Program-made: the position numbers and the translations under genes
In this document: in pieces, positions 40,216 to 48,717 of the stretch
How the letters are laid out: the number at the start of each line of letters is the position of its first letter
Position numbering within the stretch: the first letter of the stretch is position 1
The notes under the pieces: model-generated
The model's input: the letters and a program-made list of their open reading frames with translations, nothing else
Databases searched by the model: none
Told to the model about the DNA's origin: nothing
Source of the DNA: DASZZZ01 sp036260375
GTDB taxonomy: Bacteria > Actinomycetota > CADDZG01 > WHSQ01
Assembly: GCA_036260375.1 (NCBI GenBank)
Contig: DASZZZ010000040.1
Location: 1-64,000 of the forward strand
Length of the DNA: 64,000 bases
Direction: 5' to 3'

Positions 40216-41403
40216 TCAGACCCGGAACGCCTCGCCCGCGAACGACTTGCCCGGCGTCGTCGTCTCCACGCCGAGGAGCTCCGCGACGGTCGCGCCGCAG
40301 TCGGCGTACGACTCGCGCACGCCGAGGTCGGCGCCGGCGCGCACCAGCGGCCCGGCACAGAGCACCGGCACCTGCTCGCGGGAATGGTCGGTCGACGGCG
40401 TCGTGGGGTCGTTGCCGTGGTCCGCGGTCACGATCAGCGCGTCGTCGGGGCCGAGTGCGTCGACGATCTCGGGCACCCGCCGGTCGAACGCCTCGAGCGC
40501 GCCGGCGTAGCCGCGCGGGTCGTTGCGGTGGCCGAACGACTGGTCGAAGTCGACGAGGTTCACGAACGCGAGGCCCCGCTCCATGGCGCGCAGCTCGGCC
40601 GCGAGCGCGTCGACGCCGTCCTCGTTGGAGCGCGTCGGGCGCGACGACGTCACGCCGCGGCCCCCGAAGATGTCGGAGATCTTGCCTATCCCGCGCACCT
40701 CGAGCCCGGCCGCGGCGACCTCGTCGAGCACCGTGTCGCACGGCGGGACGACGGAGAAGTCGTGGCGGTCGGCCGTGCGCTCGAAGGCGCCGGGCGGGCC
40801 GCGGAACGGACGGGCGATGACGCGCCCGACCTCGTGCGGGCCGCGCAGCACGGCGCGAGCGATACGGCACAGCTCGTAGAGCCGCTCCAGCGGCACGACG
40901 TCGACGTGCGCCGCGATCTGGAACACGCTGTCGGCCGACGTGTACACGATGGGCTTGCCCGTCGCCACGTGCTCGGCGCCGAGACGCTCGATGATCTCGG
41001 TCCCCGACGCGGCGACGTTGCCGAGCGTGCCGACGCCGGCGCGGCGCTCGAACTCGCCGAGCACGTCTGGAGGGAACCCGTCGGGGTAGGTCGGGAACGG
41101 CCGGTCGAGGATCACGCCGGCGATCTCCCAGTGCCCGGTGGTCGTGTCCTTGCCGGGCGAGCGCTCGGTCATGCGCCCGAACGCTCCGGCCGGCGACGCG
41201 GCCGGCGGCACGCCCTCGACCGCCGCGACGTTGCCGAGGCCGAGCGCGGCGAGGTTCGGCAGCTCGAGGCCGCCGACCGCCTCGGCGACGTGCGGCAGCG
41301 TCGCGGAGCCCTCGTCTCCGAACTGGGCGGCGTCCGGCGCGTCGCCGACGCCCACGGAGTCGAGGACGACGAGCGCGACGGCGCGCGCCGTGCGGCCGGT
41401 CAC
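40216..41403 (-). CDS. deoB: Phosphopentomutase
   Basis: Interconverts (deoxy)ribose 1- and 5-phosphates in nucleoside salvage; 395 residues. The alkaline-phosphatase-fold metal sites are ALVVLDSVGVGDAPDA, the Thr nucleophile region GKDTTTGHWEIAG, and IVTADHGNDPTT with STDHSREQVPV near the end. GTG 41403 overlaps the TraR/DksA gene stop by 4 nt. Pairing with hpt elsewhere in the window is consistent with salvage but not evidence of co-regulation. Confidence 0.93.
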   Translation of the reverse strand: MTGRTARAVALVVLDSVGVGDAPDAAQFGDEGSATLPHVAEAVGGLELPNLAALGLGNVAAVEGVPPAASPAGAFGRMTERSPGKDTTTGHWEIAGVILDRPFPTYPDGFPPDVLGEFERRAGVGTLGNVAASGTEIIERLGAEHVATGKPIVYTSADSVFQIAAHVDVVPLERLYELCRIARAVLRGPHEVGRVIARPFRGPPGAFERTADRHDFSVVPPCDTVLDEVAAAGLEVRGIGKISDIFGGRGVTSSRPTRSNEDGVDALAAELRAMERGLAFVNLVDFDQSFGHRNDPRGYAGALEAFDRRVPEIVDALGPDDALIVTADHGNDPTTPSTDHSREQVPVLCAGPLVRAGADLGVRESYADCGATVAELLGVETTTPGKSFAGEAFRV

Positions 41404-41750
41404 GCGCCGACCGCCTGCTTGCACGGCAGGCACAGGCGCGCGGTGGGGCGCGCGTCGAGCCGCTCGTAGGCGATCTCCGCGCCGCACCGCTCGCAGCGTC
41501 CGTAGCGACCCTCGTCCATGCGCTCCAGCGCGGCGACGATCTCCCCGCGGTGCTCGAGCAGGCCCTCGACCATCGCCAGGACCTGGGAGCGCTCCGCGGT
41601 CGCGTGGCCCGAGTCGGCGAAGCCCTCGTCCACGGCGACCTCCACGCCGTCGCCGTCCTCCGCCGCCCCGTGGTCGGCGAGCTGGCGGCGCACGGCCGCG
41701 AGCTCCTCCTCGAGGCGCACGCGCAGCTCCCCGTACTCGCTCGTCTCCAT
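41400..41750 (-). CDS. TraR/DksA-type zinc-finger protein
   Basis: A 116-residue protein with a long N-terminal coiled-coil helix (ELRVRLEEELAAVRRQLA) and a C-terminal four-Cys zinc finger, RYGRCERCGAEIAYERLDARP...CLPCKQ. Proteins of this family bind RNA polymerase through its secondary channel or act as small regulators. The acidic coiled-coil tip residues of DksA are not obviously conserved, so a DksA-like effect on transcription is uncertain. It sits between xerD and deoB on the same strand. Confidence 0.83.
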   Translation of the reverse strand: METSEYGELRVRLEEELAAVRRQLADHGAAEDGDGVEVAVDEGFADSGHATAERSQVLAMVEGLLEHRGEIVAALERMDEGRYGRCERCGAEIAYERLDARPTARLCLPCKQAVGA

Positions 41751-41783
41751 GTCCTCCCGTCCCGACGCGTCCCCGGCGCGGGC

Positions 41784-42740
41784 TCAGCCGCGCGCCCGCG
41801 GATGGGCGGCGGCGTAGACCTCCCGCAGCCGCCGGTCGCTCACAAGCGTATACACCTGCGTCGTGGCCAGGCTCGCATGCCCGAGCAGCTCCTGGACGAC
41901 CCGGATGTCGGCGCCGGCGTCGAGCATGTGGGTCGCGAAGGAGTGGCGCAGCGTGTGCGGCGACACACGCTCGGCGAGGCCCGCGGCGCGCGCGTGCCCC
42001 TTGAGGAGCTTCCAGCAGCCCTGGCGGCTGAGGCGTCCGCCGCGCGCGTTGAGCCACAGCGCGCCGCGCCCGGCCCCCGCGGCGCGCGCGGCCAGCTCGG
42101 GGCGCGACCGGGCGAGGTACGACTCGATCGCGGCGCGCGCGGCGCGGCCGAGCGGGACGCGCCGCGCCTTGCTCCCCTTCCCCGCGCGCACGAGCACGGA
42201 GCCTTCGTCGAGGTCGACGTCGTCGACGTCGAGCGCGACGAGCTCGGAGATGCGCACGCCGGCTCCGTAGAGCGTCTCGAGGATGGCGCGGTCGCGGCGG
42301 CCGAGCACGTCGTCGGCGGGAGCGGCGAGCAACCGCTCGACGTCCTCGACGGAGATCGCCGACGGGATCGGGCGCGGCTTGCGCGGCGTGCCGACGCGCG
42401 CGGTCGGGTCGCGCTCGAGGTGGCCCTCGCGCACGAGGAAGCGATAGAGCGCGCGCACCGAGACGAGCATCCGCGCGACCGAGGCCGGGGCGAAGCGCGT
42501 GGGGGCCGGCGCGCGGCCCGTGCGGAGGCGGTCGAGGTAGTCGGTGAGGTCGTCGGGCGCGACGTCCGGCGCGTCGATCCCGCGCGCGACGCAGAACGCG
42601 CGCCACGTCGCGAGGTCACGCGCGTACGCGGCGACCGTGTTGCTCGACAGGCCGCGCTCGACGCGCGCGTGCGACAGGAACTCGTCGACGAAACGGTCGA
42701 GTTGCGGGGTCGGCGACTCCGCGCCGGACGACTCCGGCAC
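41784..42740 (-). CDS. xerD: Tyrosine recombinase XerD
   Basis: Resolves chromosome dimers at dif; 318 residues. The N-terminal SAM-like core-binding domain is FLSHARVERGLSSNTVAAYARDL. The catalytic set is Arg in YGAGVRISELV, Lys in RAGKGSKARRVPL, HTLRHSF, GHASLATT and Tyr in QVYTLV. GTG 42740 lies 7 nt after the ald stop; longer frames overlap ald. The neighbourhood of pyrG, parA, scpA and scpB is the same as in mycobacteria. Confidence 0.92.
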   Translation of the reverse strand: MPESSGAESPTPQLDRFVDEFLSHARVERGLSSNTVAAYARDLATWRAFCVARGIDAPDVAPDDLTDYLDRLRTGRAPAPTRFAPASVARMLVSVRALYRFLVREGHLERDPTARVGTPRKPRPIPSAISVEDVERLLAAPADDVLGRRDRAILETLYGAGVRISELVALDVDDVDLDEGSVLVRAGKGSKARRVPLGRAARAAIESYLARSRPELAARAAGAGRGALWLNARGGRLSRQGCWKLLKGHARAAGLAERVSPHTLRHSFATHMLDAGADIRVVQELLGHASLATTQVYTLVSDRRLREVYAAAHPRARG

Positions 42741-42747
42741 GGCGCGC

Positions 42748-43860
42748 TCAGAGGGCGTCGTCGAGCGCGACCGCGTCGAGCCCGTGGGCGTCGGCAACCG
42801 GCCCGTAGGTGACCGCGCCGGCGTGGACGTTCACGCCCTTGGCGAGCGCCGCGTCGGCGCGCACCGCGTCGGCGACGCCGTGCTCCGCGAGCGCGACGAC
42901 GTACGGCAGCGTCGCGTTCGTGAGCGCGTACGTCGACGTGTGCGGCACCGCGCCGGGCATGTTGCCGACGCAGTAGTGGACGACGTCGTCCACGACGTAC
43001 GTGGGATCCGAGTGCGTCGTCATGCGCGACGTCTCGAAACAGCCGCCCTGGTCGATCGAGATGTCCACGACGACGGAACCGGGCCGCATCTCGCGGATCA
43101 CCTCTTCGGTGACGACCTTGGGCGCGAGCGCGCCGGGCACGAGCACGGCGCCGATGACGAGGTCCGCCGACAGGACCGTCTCCTCCACCGACAGGCGGTT
43201 CGACGCGAGCGTCAGGATCTTGCCCTGGTGGATGCGGTCGACGTCGCGCAGCTTGTTGATGTTCCTGTCGAGGATGACGACCTCGGCCTCCATGCCCTGC
43301 GCGATCCACGCCGCGTTCATCCCGGCCATGCCCGCGCCGATGACGACGACCTTGCCCGGCCGCACGCCGGAGACGCCGCCGAGCAGGACGCCGCGGCCGC
43401 CGTGCTCGCGCTCGAGCAGCGTCGCGCCGACCTGCGGCGCCATGCGCCCCGCGACCTCGCTCATCGGCGCGAGCAGCGGCAACGAGCCGTCGGGCAGCTC
43501 GACGGTCTCGTACGCGACCGCGGTCGTGCGCGACTCGATCAGCGCGCGCGTCACGGGCTCGCTCGCCGCGAGGTGGAGGTACGTGAACAGCACGAGCCCG
43601 TCGCGCAGGCGATGGAACTCCTCCGGAATGGGCTCCTTGACCTTGAGCACCATGTCGGAGTCGGCGAAGACGTCGTCGGCGGTCGCGACGATCTTCGCGC
43701 CGGCGCGCTCGAACTCGTCGTCGAAGATGCTCGAGCCGCGCCCCGCGTCGTGCTCGACGAGGACCTCGTGACCGAGGACGACGAGCTCGCGCACGCCGGC
43801 CGGCGTGATCGCGACGCGGTACTCGTTGTCCTTGAGCTCGCGCGGTATGCCGACCCTCAT
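42748..43860 (-). CDS. ald: Alanine dehydrogenase
   Basis: NAD-dependent interconversion of alanine and pyruvate plus ammonia; 370 residues. MRVGIPRELKDNEYRVAITP is the N-terminal signature. VLKVKEPIPEEF, TYLHLAA (active-site His) and the Rossmann motif VVVIGAGMAGMNAAW follow. I chose ATG 43860; GTG 43869 is an alternative. It lies between pyrG and xerD, an extra relative to the mycobacterial order, where a Nudix gene occupies this place. Confidence 0.93.
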   Translation of the reverse strand: MRVGIPRELKDNEYRVAITPAGVRELVVLGHEVLVEHDAGRGSSIFDDEFERAGAKIVATADDVFADSDMVLKVKEPIPEEFHRLRDGLVLFTYLHLAASEPVTRALIESRTTAVAYETVELPDGSLPLLAPMSEVAGRMAPQVGATLLEREHGGRGVLLGGVSGVRPGKVVVIGAGMAGMNAAWIAQGMEAEVVILDRNINKLRDVDRIHQGKILTLASNRLSVEETVLSADLVIGAVLVPGALAPKVVTEEVIREMRPGSVVVDISIDQGGCFETSRMTTHSDPTYVVDDVVHYCVGNMPGAVPHTSTYALTNATLPYVVALAEHGVADAVRADAALAKGVNVHAGAVTYGPVADAHGLDAVALDDAL

Positions 43861-43918
43861 GCCGGCCACATCCTAGACGCTCGGCCGATCGCGCGGGCGG
43901 CCCCCCGTCCCGGTGTGC

Positions 43919-45559
43919 TCACCTCGCGGTGACGGCGTCGCGCGAGGCCGCGGCGCGTCGCGCGCTCCGTGCGCACGCAGCCCCCATGAAGTCGCGGAAC
44001 AGCGGCTGTGGGCGGTCGGGCCGGCTCTTGAACTCCGGATGGAACTGCCCCGCGACGAACCACGGATGGTCGGCGAGCTCGATCATCTCGACGAGCGTCC
44101 CGTCGGGCGACTGGCCGGAGCACACGAGCCCCGCGTCCTCGAGACGGCGCCGGAAGCGCGGGTTGACCTCGTAGCGGTGGCGATGGCGCTCGAAGATCAG
44201 CTCGGTGCCGTACGCCTGCGCCGCCTTGGTCCCGGGCTGCAGCCGGCACGGGTACGCGCCGAGGCGCATCGTGCCGCCCATCTCACGCAGGTCCTGGCCG
44301 GCGAGGATGTCCACGACCGGATACGGCGTCGCGGCGTCGAACTCGGACGAGTTCGCGTTCTCCAGGCCCGCGACGTTGCGCGCGAACTCGATCACCGCGC
44401 ACTGGAGCCCGAGGCAGATGCCGAGGAACGGCACGTCGTTCTCGCGCGCGTGGCGAACCGCTCCGATCTTCCCCTCGATGCCGCGCACGCCGAAGCCGCC
44501 GGGAACCAGGATGCCGTCGACGCCGTCGAGACGGCCCGCGGCGTCGCCGCTCTCGAGGTCGTCGGACGCGATCCACTCGACGTCGACGTCGACGCCGTGC
44601 GCGAAGCCGGCGTGCTTGAGGCTCTCGACCACCGACAGGTACGCGTCGGGCAGCTGCACGTACTTGCCGATGAGGCCGATGCGCACCGTGCCCGACGACG
44701 AGTCGATGCGCGCGACGAGATGCTTCCACTCCGACAGGTCGGGCTCGGGCAGCCCCGTCAGGCGCAGGTGGTCGACGACGAAGCCGTCGAGGCCCTCCAT
44801 GTGCAGCACGAGAGGGATCTCGTAGATGTTGCGCGAGTCGATCGCGGACACGATCGCGTCGGTGCGCACGTCGCACAGGAGCGAGATCTTGCGCTTGAGG
44901 TCGCGGCTGATGGGACGGTCGGAGCGGCACACGATGGCGTCGGGCTGGATGCCGATGCTGCGGAGCTCGCGCACCGAGTGCTGGGTCGGCTTGGTCTTGA
45001 GCTCCTCGGCCGGGCCCATGTACGGCACGAGCGTGACGTGGACGTAGCACGCGTCCTCGCGCCCGAGCTCCATGCGCAGCTGCCGGATCGCCTCGAGGAA
45101 CGGCAGCGACTCGATGTCGCCGACCGTTCCGCCGATCTCGGTGATGAGCACATCGGCGCCCGAGTCCTCCGCGAGGCGCGTGATGCGCTCCTTGATCGCG
45201 TTCGTGATGTGCGGGATCACCTGCACGGTGTCGCCGAGGTAGTCGCCGCGCCGCTCGCGCGCGATCACGTTCTGGTAGATGGCGCCCGTCGTGACGTTGG
45301 AGGCTCGCAGCAGGTTCTCGTCGATGAACCGCTCGTAGTGCCCGAGGTCGAGGTCGGTCTCGCCGCCGTCCTCGGTGACGAACACCTCGCCATGCTGGAA
45401 CGGGTTCATCGTGCCCGGATCGACGTTGATGTAGGGGTCGAGCTTCTGCATCATCACGCGCAGGCCGCGGTTCTTGAGGAGGCGTCCGAGGGACGCCGCG
45501 GTGAGGCCCTTGCCGAGGCTCGAGACCACCCCTCCGGTCACGAAAACGTGCTTCGCCAC
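43919..45559 (-). CDS. pyrG: CTP synthase
   Basis: ATP-dependent amination of UTP with glutamine; 546 residues. The synthetase domain begins KHVFVTGGVVSSLGKGLTAA and includes KLDPYINVDPGTMNPFQHGE. The C-terminal glutamine amidotransferase has GGFGVRGIEGK, the nucleophile Cys in FLGICLGLQCAV, and HPEFKSRP. GTG 45559 with AGGAGG 4 nt upstream is preferred over TTG 45562. The roughly 190-bp gap upstream (to 45751) should carry the promoter; no strong consensus boxes are visible. Confidence 0.95.
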   Translation of the reverse strand: MAKHVFVTGGVVSSLGKGLTAASLGRLLKNRGLRVMMQKLDPYINVDPGTMNPFQHGEVFVTEDGGETDLDLGHYERFIDENLLRASNVTTGAIYQNVIARERRGDYLGDTVQVIPHITNAIKERITRLAEDSGADVLITEIGGTVGDIESLPFLEAIRQLRMELGREDACYVHVTLVPYMGPAEELKTKPTQHSVRELRSIGIQPDAIVCRSDRPISRDLKRKISLLCDVRTDAIVSAIDSRNIYEIPLVLHMEGLDGFVVDHLRLTGLPEPDLSEWKHLVARIDSSSGTVRIGLIGKYVQLPDAYLSVVESLKHAGFAHGVDVDVEWIASDDLESGDAAGRLDGVDGILVPGGFGVRGIEGKIGAVRHARENDVPFLGICLGLQCAVIEFARNVAGLENANSSEFDAATPYPVVDILAGQDLREMGGTMRLGAYPCRLQPGTKAAQAYGTELIFERHRHRYEVNPRFRRRLEDAGLVCSGQSPDGTLVEMIELADHPWFVAGQFHPEFKSRPDRPQPLFRDFMGAACARSARRAAASRDAVTAR

Positions 45560-45751
45560 CAAACCTCCTCTCGCACTCCGAAACCCACGCCGAGCTTCGG
45601 TCCATCGGTCGGGTGACGGCCCACCGGTGCGGATCCGGACACGACGAGGCCCGGTTCGGTGCTCCTGGGGCGGTCATCACAAGCTATCACGCGCGCGCTC
45701 GGCAGGTCCTCATTTCGGAGCGCGACGCGGCGCGATCCGCGGCGGCGGAGC

Positions 45752-46561
45752 TCACGGCGACGCGCGCCGGCCGGCGCGGTCGAGCGCGTCGAGCCACCGC
45801 GTCGACGCGATGACCGCAGAGAACGACCGGCGCTCCGACAGCACGTTGAGGGCCGCGAGCACGGCGAGCGCGACGGCGCGGCCCCCGGCCGGCAGCGACA
45901 GGGCGAGGCCGAGCCCCGCGACCGCGCCGAGCGGGTTGGCGCCCGCGTCGCCCAGCATCGCCCGCTCGCGCAGGTCGGGCCACAGGCACACGAGCAGGGC
46001 CGCGGCCATGCCGGCGGCCGCGACTGCCCAGCGGTCGTCGCCGACGACGAGCATCGGCGCGGCCAGCACGAGCCACGCCTTGCCGGCGCGACCCGGCGCG
46101 CGGTCGAGGAGGTTGACGAGGTTCGCGCCGAGCGCGACGAGGGCCGCGGTCACGAGCGCCGCGCGGCCCGGGGTCGCGATCGCCCCCGCGGCGGCCCCCG
46201 CGACCACGCCCGCGGCGATCTTGACGACGCCGCCGGTGACGCGCCCGCGCCGCAGGGCGCCGAGGTGGCCGCGAAAGCCGCGCGCGGGCTCGTCGCCGCG
46301 GGCGTCGTCGGCGACGCCGCCGGCGGCCATGACGGCCGCGACGAGCGCGACCGCGGCGGCGACGCGCCCGTCGTCGCCGGCCCACGCCGCGACCGCGGCG
46401 CCGGCGAGCGTCCCGGCGACCAGCGGCAACCCGAGCGTCGCGCCGACGCGCCGCCCGGCGACGTTGGTGCGCGCCAGCGCGGCGGGCGGGGGCCGCATCG
46501 CGACGCGCACGAGGGCCAACGCGGTCGCGGCCCCCGCGAGCGCGGCGGCGAGCCCGGTCAC
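45752..46561 (-). CDS. Polyprenyl-phosphate sugar-1-phosphate transferase-like membrane protein (MraY/WecA superfamily)
   Basis: A 269-residue, Ala-rich protein with about eight to ten transmembrane helices. The superfamily motifs are present in reduced form: GGVADDARGD (DD pair), NLVNLLDRAPGRAGK (N-x-x-D) and ERAMLGDAGANPLGAV (GDAG). These line the active site that transfers a phosphosugar onto undecaprenyl phosphate. The protein is shorter than MraY or WecA. It overlaps the upstream membrane gene by 4 nt, implying a common role in envelope glycan synthesis. The sugar is unknown. Confidence 0.75.
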   Translation of the reverse strand: MTGLAAALAGAATALALVRVAMRPPPAALARTNVAGRRVGATLGLPLVAGTLAGAAVAAWAGDDGRVAAAVALVAAVMAAGGVADDARGDEPARGFRGHLGALRRGRVTGGVVKIAAGVVAGAAAGAIATPGRAALVTAALVALGANLVNLLDRAPGRAGKAWLVLAAPMLVVGDDRWAVAAAGMAAALLVCLWPDLRERAMLGDAGANPLGAVAGLGLALSLPAGGRAVALAVLAALNVLSERRSFSAVIASTRWLDALDRAGRRASP

Positions 46562-48717
46562 GCGGGCGCCTCCTCTGGACGCGCGTCGCCGCGCGCCGGC
46601 GCGACGGCCGCGGCGCGCGCCTCGTCGGCGAGCTCGAGGCGCGCGAGCAGCGCGGCCGGGACCAGGACCCCGAGACACATCGCGGGGATGACGATGCCGG
46701 AGTCGTTGACCGCGCCGCCGAGCACCGCCACGAGCAGCGCGCCGACGAAGCCCGCGCGCAGGGCCGGGAGCCGGCGTCCGAGCTCGTCCCACCGCAGGAG
46801 CGCGACGGCCAGCGCGACGACGACCGGAGGCACGAAGAAGGTCCAGAACGTGACGCGGAACACGCCGACGTTCGTGCGCAGCTTGCGCGCGACGGTCTCG
46901 ACGAAGACCCCCGGCCCCCGGTCGCGCACCGCCTCGAACAGCCGCCCGAGGTGCGTGCGGAACTGCGGCGACCCGGTGACGTCGAGGACGAGGAACACCG
47001 CTAGCGCGAGCACGGCGCCCGCGAGCGTCCACGCGACGACGCGCCATCCCGCGCGGCGCCCGGACAGCAGCGCGAACGTCACGCCGAGCGCGGGCACGAG
47101 CGCGATGACGCCGCCGACGTCGCTGCCGAGTTGCGGCGCGCCGTCGGCGACGACGACGACCGCGAACAGCGCGCCGGCCGCCACCAGGGGCCGCGCGCCG
47201 GCGCCCCAGCGCTGCACGATCGCGGCGCCGGCGACGACCGCCGACGTGCCCAGCACGGCGAACGCGGGGTTGCCGATCCCCGAGAAGCGCGCGCCGAGCA
47301 CGGGGAGGTTGCCGAACACGGCGTTGAGCTGGAGATCGGTCGGCAGCACGAGATCGATCACGACGACCGCGACGGTCGCGAGCGTCGCCGCGAGCGCGCG
47401 GTCGAGCGGTGCGCGCAGCGCCGCCGCGATCCCAGCCGTGAGCGCGGCGTCCGCGGCGATCAGCGCGCCGGCGTAGCCCGCGGTCCCGAGCGCGTGCCCG
47501 TCGAGCGCGCCGACGACGTACGAGGCGAGCGGGAACACCAGCACCGCGACCATCGCGGCGCTCGCCACCGACGCGGCGCGGGCCGACGTGCTGCGTCGAA
47601 CCACGACCGCCACCGCGACGTAGAGGGCGATCTGCGCGACGACGTAGGCGACGATGACCTCGGGCTGTATCCCGTAGGCGAACACCGACTCGCGGTCGAG
47701 CGCGATCGCCGCGCCGACGCGGTCGTCGCCGCCGGGGGCCGCGTCGAACGCGCGCCCGATCATCGCCGCGGGACGGTGCGCCTCGTGGTGCGCGACGACG
47801 GTCGGGGCGACGTCCTGCAGCGTGACGATGCCAGCGACACGCGTCGACGCCGATCGCAGGACGGTGCCGGCGCCGAAGCCGCGGCCCCACGCGATCGCGA
47901 CGCCGAGGTGCACGTCGTCGACGCGCCGCGGCGTCGTCGGCGTGACGACCAGCAGCAGGTCGCGCGCGGGGTCGAGCTCCTCGTGGACCGTGCCGACGAG
48001 GTCGTCGGCGGCCGCGAGCGCGCGCGCGCGCTCGGCCGCGCTCGCCGCGGGGCCGTCGACCGCTGCGAGCGCGCCGGGCGCGACGATCGTGGTCGCGCAC
48101 GGCGCGTCGAGCGCGGCCTCCACCGCGGCGCGCTCGCCGCGGCCGTCGCGGGCCGGAGCGATCGAGGCGCCGGCGACGCTCCCGTCCGGCTCCATCGCCG
48201 CGAGCGCGACGAAAGCCGGGTCCCGCAGCCGCGCGTCGGCCCGACGCGCGATCCCGATCGCGAACACCGGCGTGTCGAGCGCGCCGGCGAGCGCACCCGG
48301 CACCGCGTCGTAGCCCCCGGCGCGGGCGCGGTCGCGCACGTCGTCGACCTCGAGGACGGCCGCGGGCGGCAGCTCGCCCGCCGTCCCTCGCGGTACGCCG
48401 GAGCCCTCCGGCGACGGGTCGGGGCCGATCGCGACGAGCGCGCCGTCGATGCGCGCCCCGGCCCCGATCGACGCGAACGCCGACGGGTACCCGGTGCGGG
48501 CGCGCGTCGTCCGGACCGACATCGACCCGAGCGCGCCCTCCGAGGCGACCTCGAGGACCTCGGTAGCGCCGGCGGCGCGCACGTCGGCCCACGTCACGCC
48601 CGGCAACGTCACCACGACCGCGCGCCCGCACGCGGGCGCGGCGCGCGCCGCCACCAGGCCGGCGAACGGCGCCAGCGCCGCGGCCGCGAGCGCCGCGGCG
48701 CCCGCCCTAGCCCGCAT
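46558..48717 (-). CDS. Large membrane protein with alkaline-phosphatase-like exported domain (paralogue 1)
   Basis: 719 residues, paralogous to the next gene. After a signal segment comes an exported part of about 320 residues (VVVTLPGVTWADV...TLQDVAPTVVAHHEAHRPAAMIG), resembling the closing region of alkaline-phosphatase-superfamily domains. About ten transmembrane helices follow. The segments ARFSGIGNPAFAVLGTS and APQLGSDVGGVIALVPALGV are shared with paralogue 2. I do not see the metal-binding Asp/His set, so the domain may be non-catalytic. The family has no function I know of. Clustering with MurJ and GT4 suggests an envelope role. The start (ATG 48717 or GTG 48726) is uncertain. Confidence 0.72.
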   Translation of the reverse strand: MRARAGAAALAAAALAPFAGLVAARAAPACGRAVVVTLPGVTWADVRAAGATEVLEVASEGALGSMSVRTTRARTGYPSAFASIGAGARIDGALVAIGPDPSPEGSGVPRGTAGELPPAAVLEVDDVRDRARAGGYDAVPGALAGALDTPVFAIGIARRADARLRDPAFVALAAMEPDGSVAGASIAPARDGRGERAAVEAALDAPCATTIVAPGALAAVDGPAASAAERARALAAADDLVGTVHEELDPARDLLLVVTPTTPRRVDDVHLGVAIAWGRGFGAGTVLRSASTRVAGIVTLQDVAPTVVAHHEAHRPAAMIGRAFDAAPGGDDRVGAAIALDRESVFAYGIQPEVIVAYVVAQIALYVAVAVVVRRSTSARAASVASAAMVAVLVFPLASYVVGALDGHALGTAGYAGALIAADAALTAGIAAALRAPLDRALAATLATVAVVVIDLVLPTDLQLNAVFGNLPVLGARFSGIGNPAFAVLGTSAVVAGAAIVQRWGAGARPLVAAGALFAVVVVADGAPQLGSDVGGVIALVPALGVTFALLSGRRAGWRVVAWTLAGAVLALAVFLVLDVTGSPQFRTHLGRLFEAVRDRGPGVFVETVARKLRTNVGVFRVTFWTFFVPPVVVALAVALLRWDELGRRLPALRAGFVGALLVAVLGGAVNDSGIVIPAMCLGVLVPAALLARLELADEARAAAVAPARGDARPEEAPA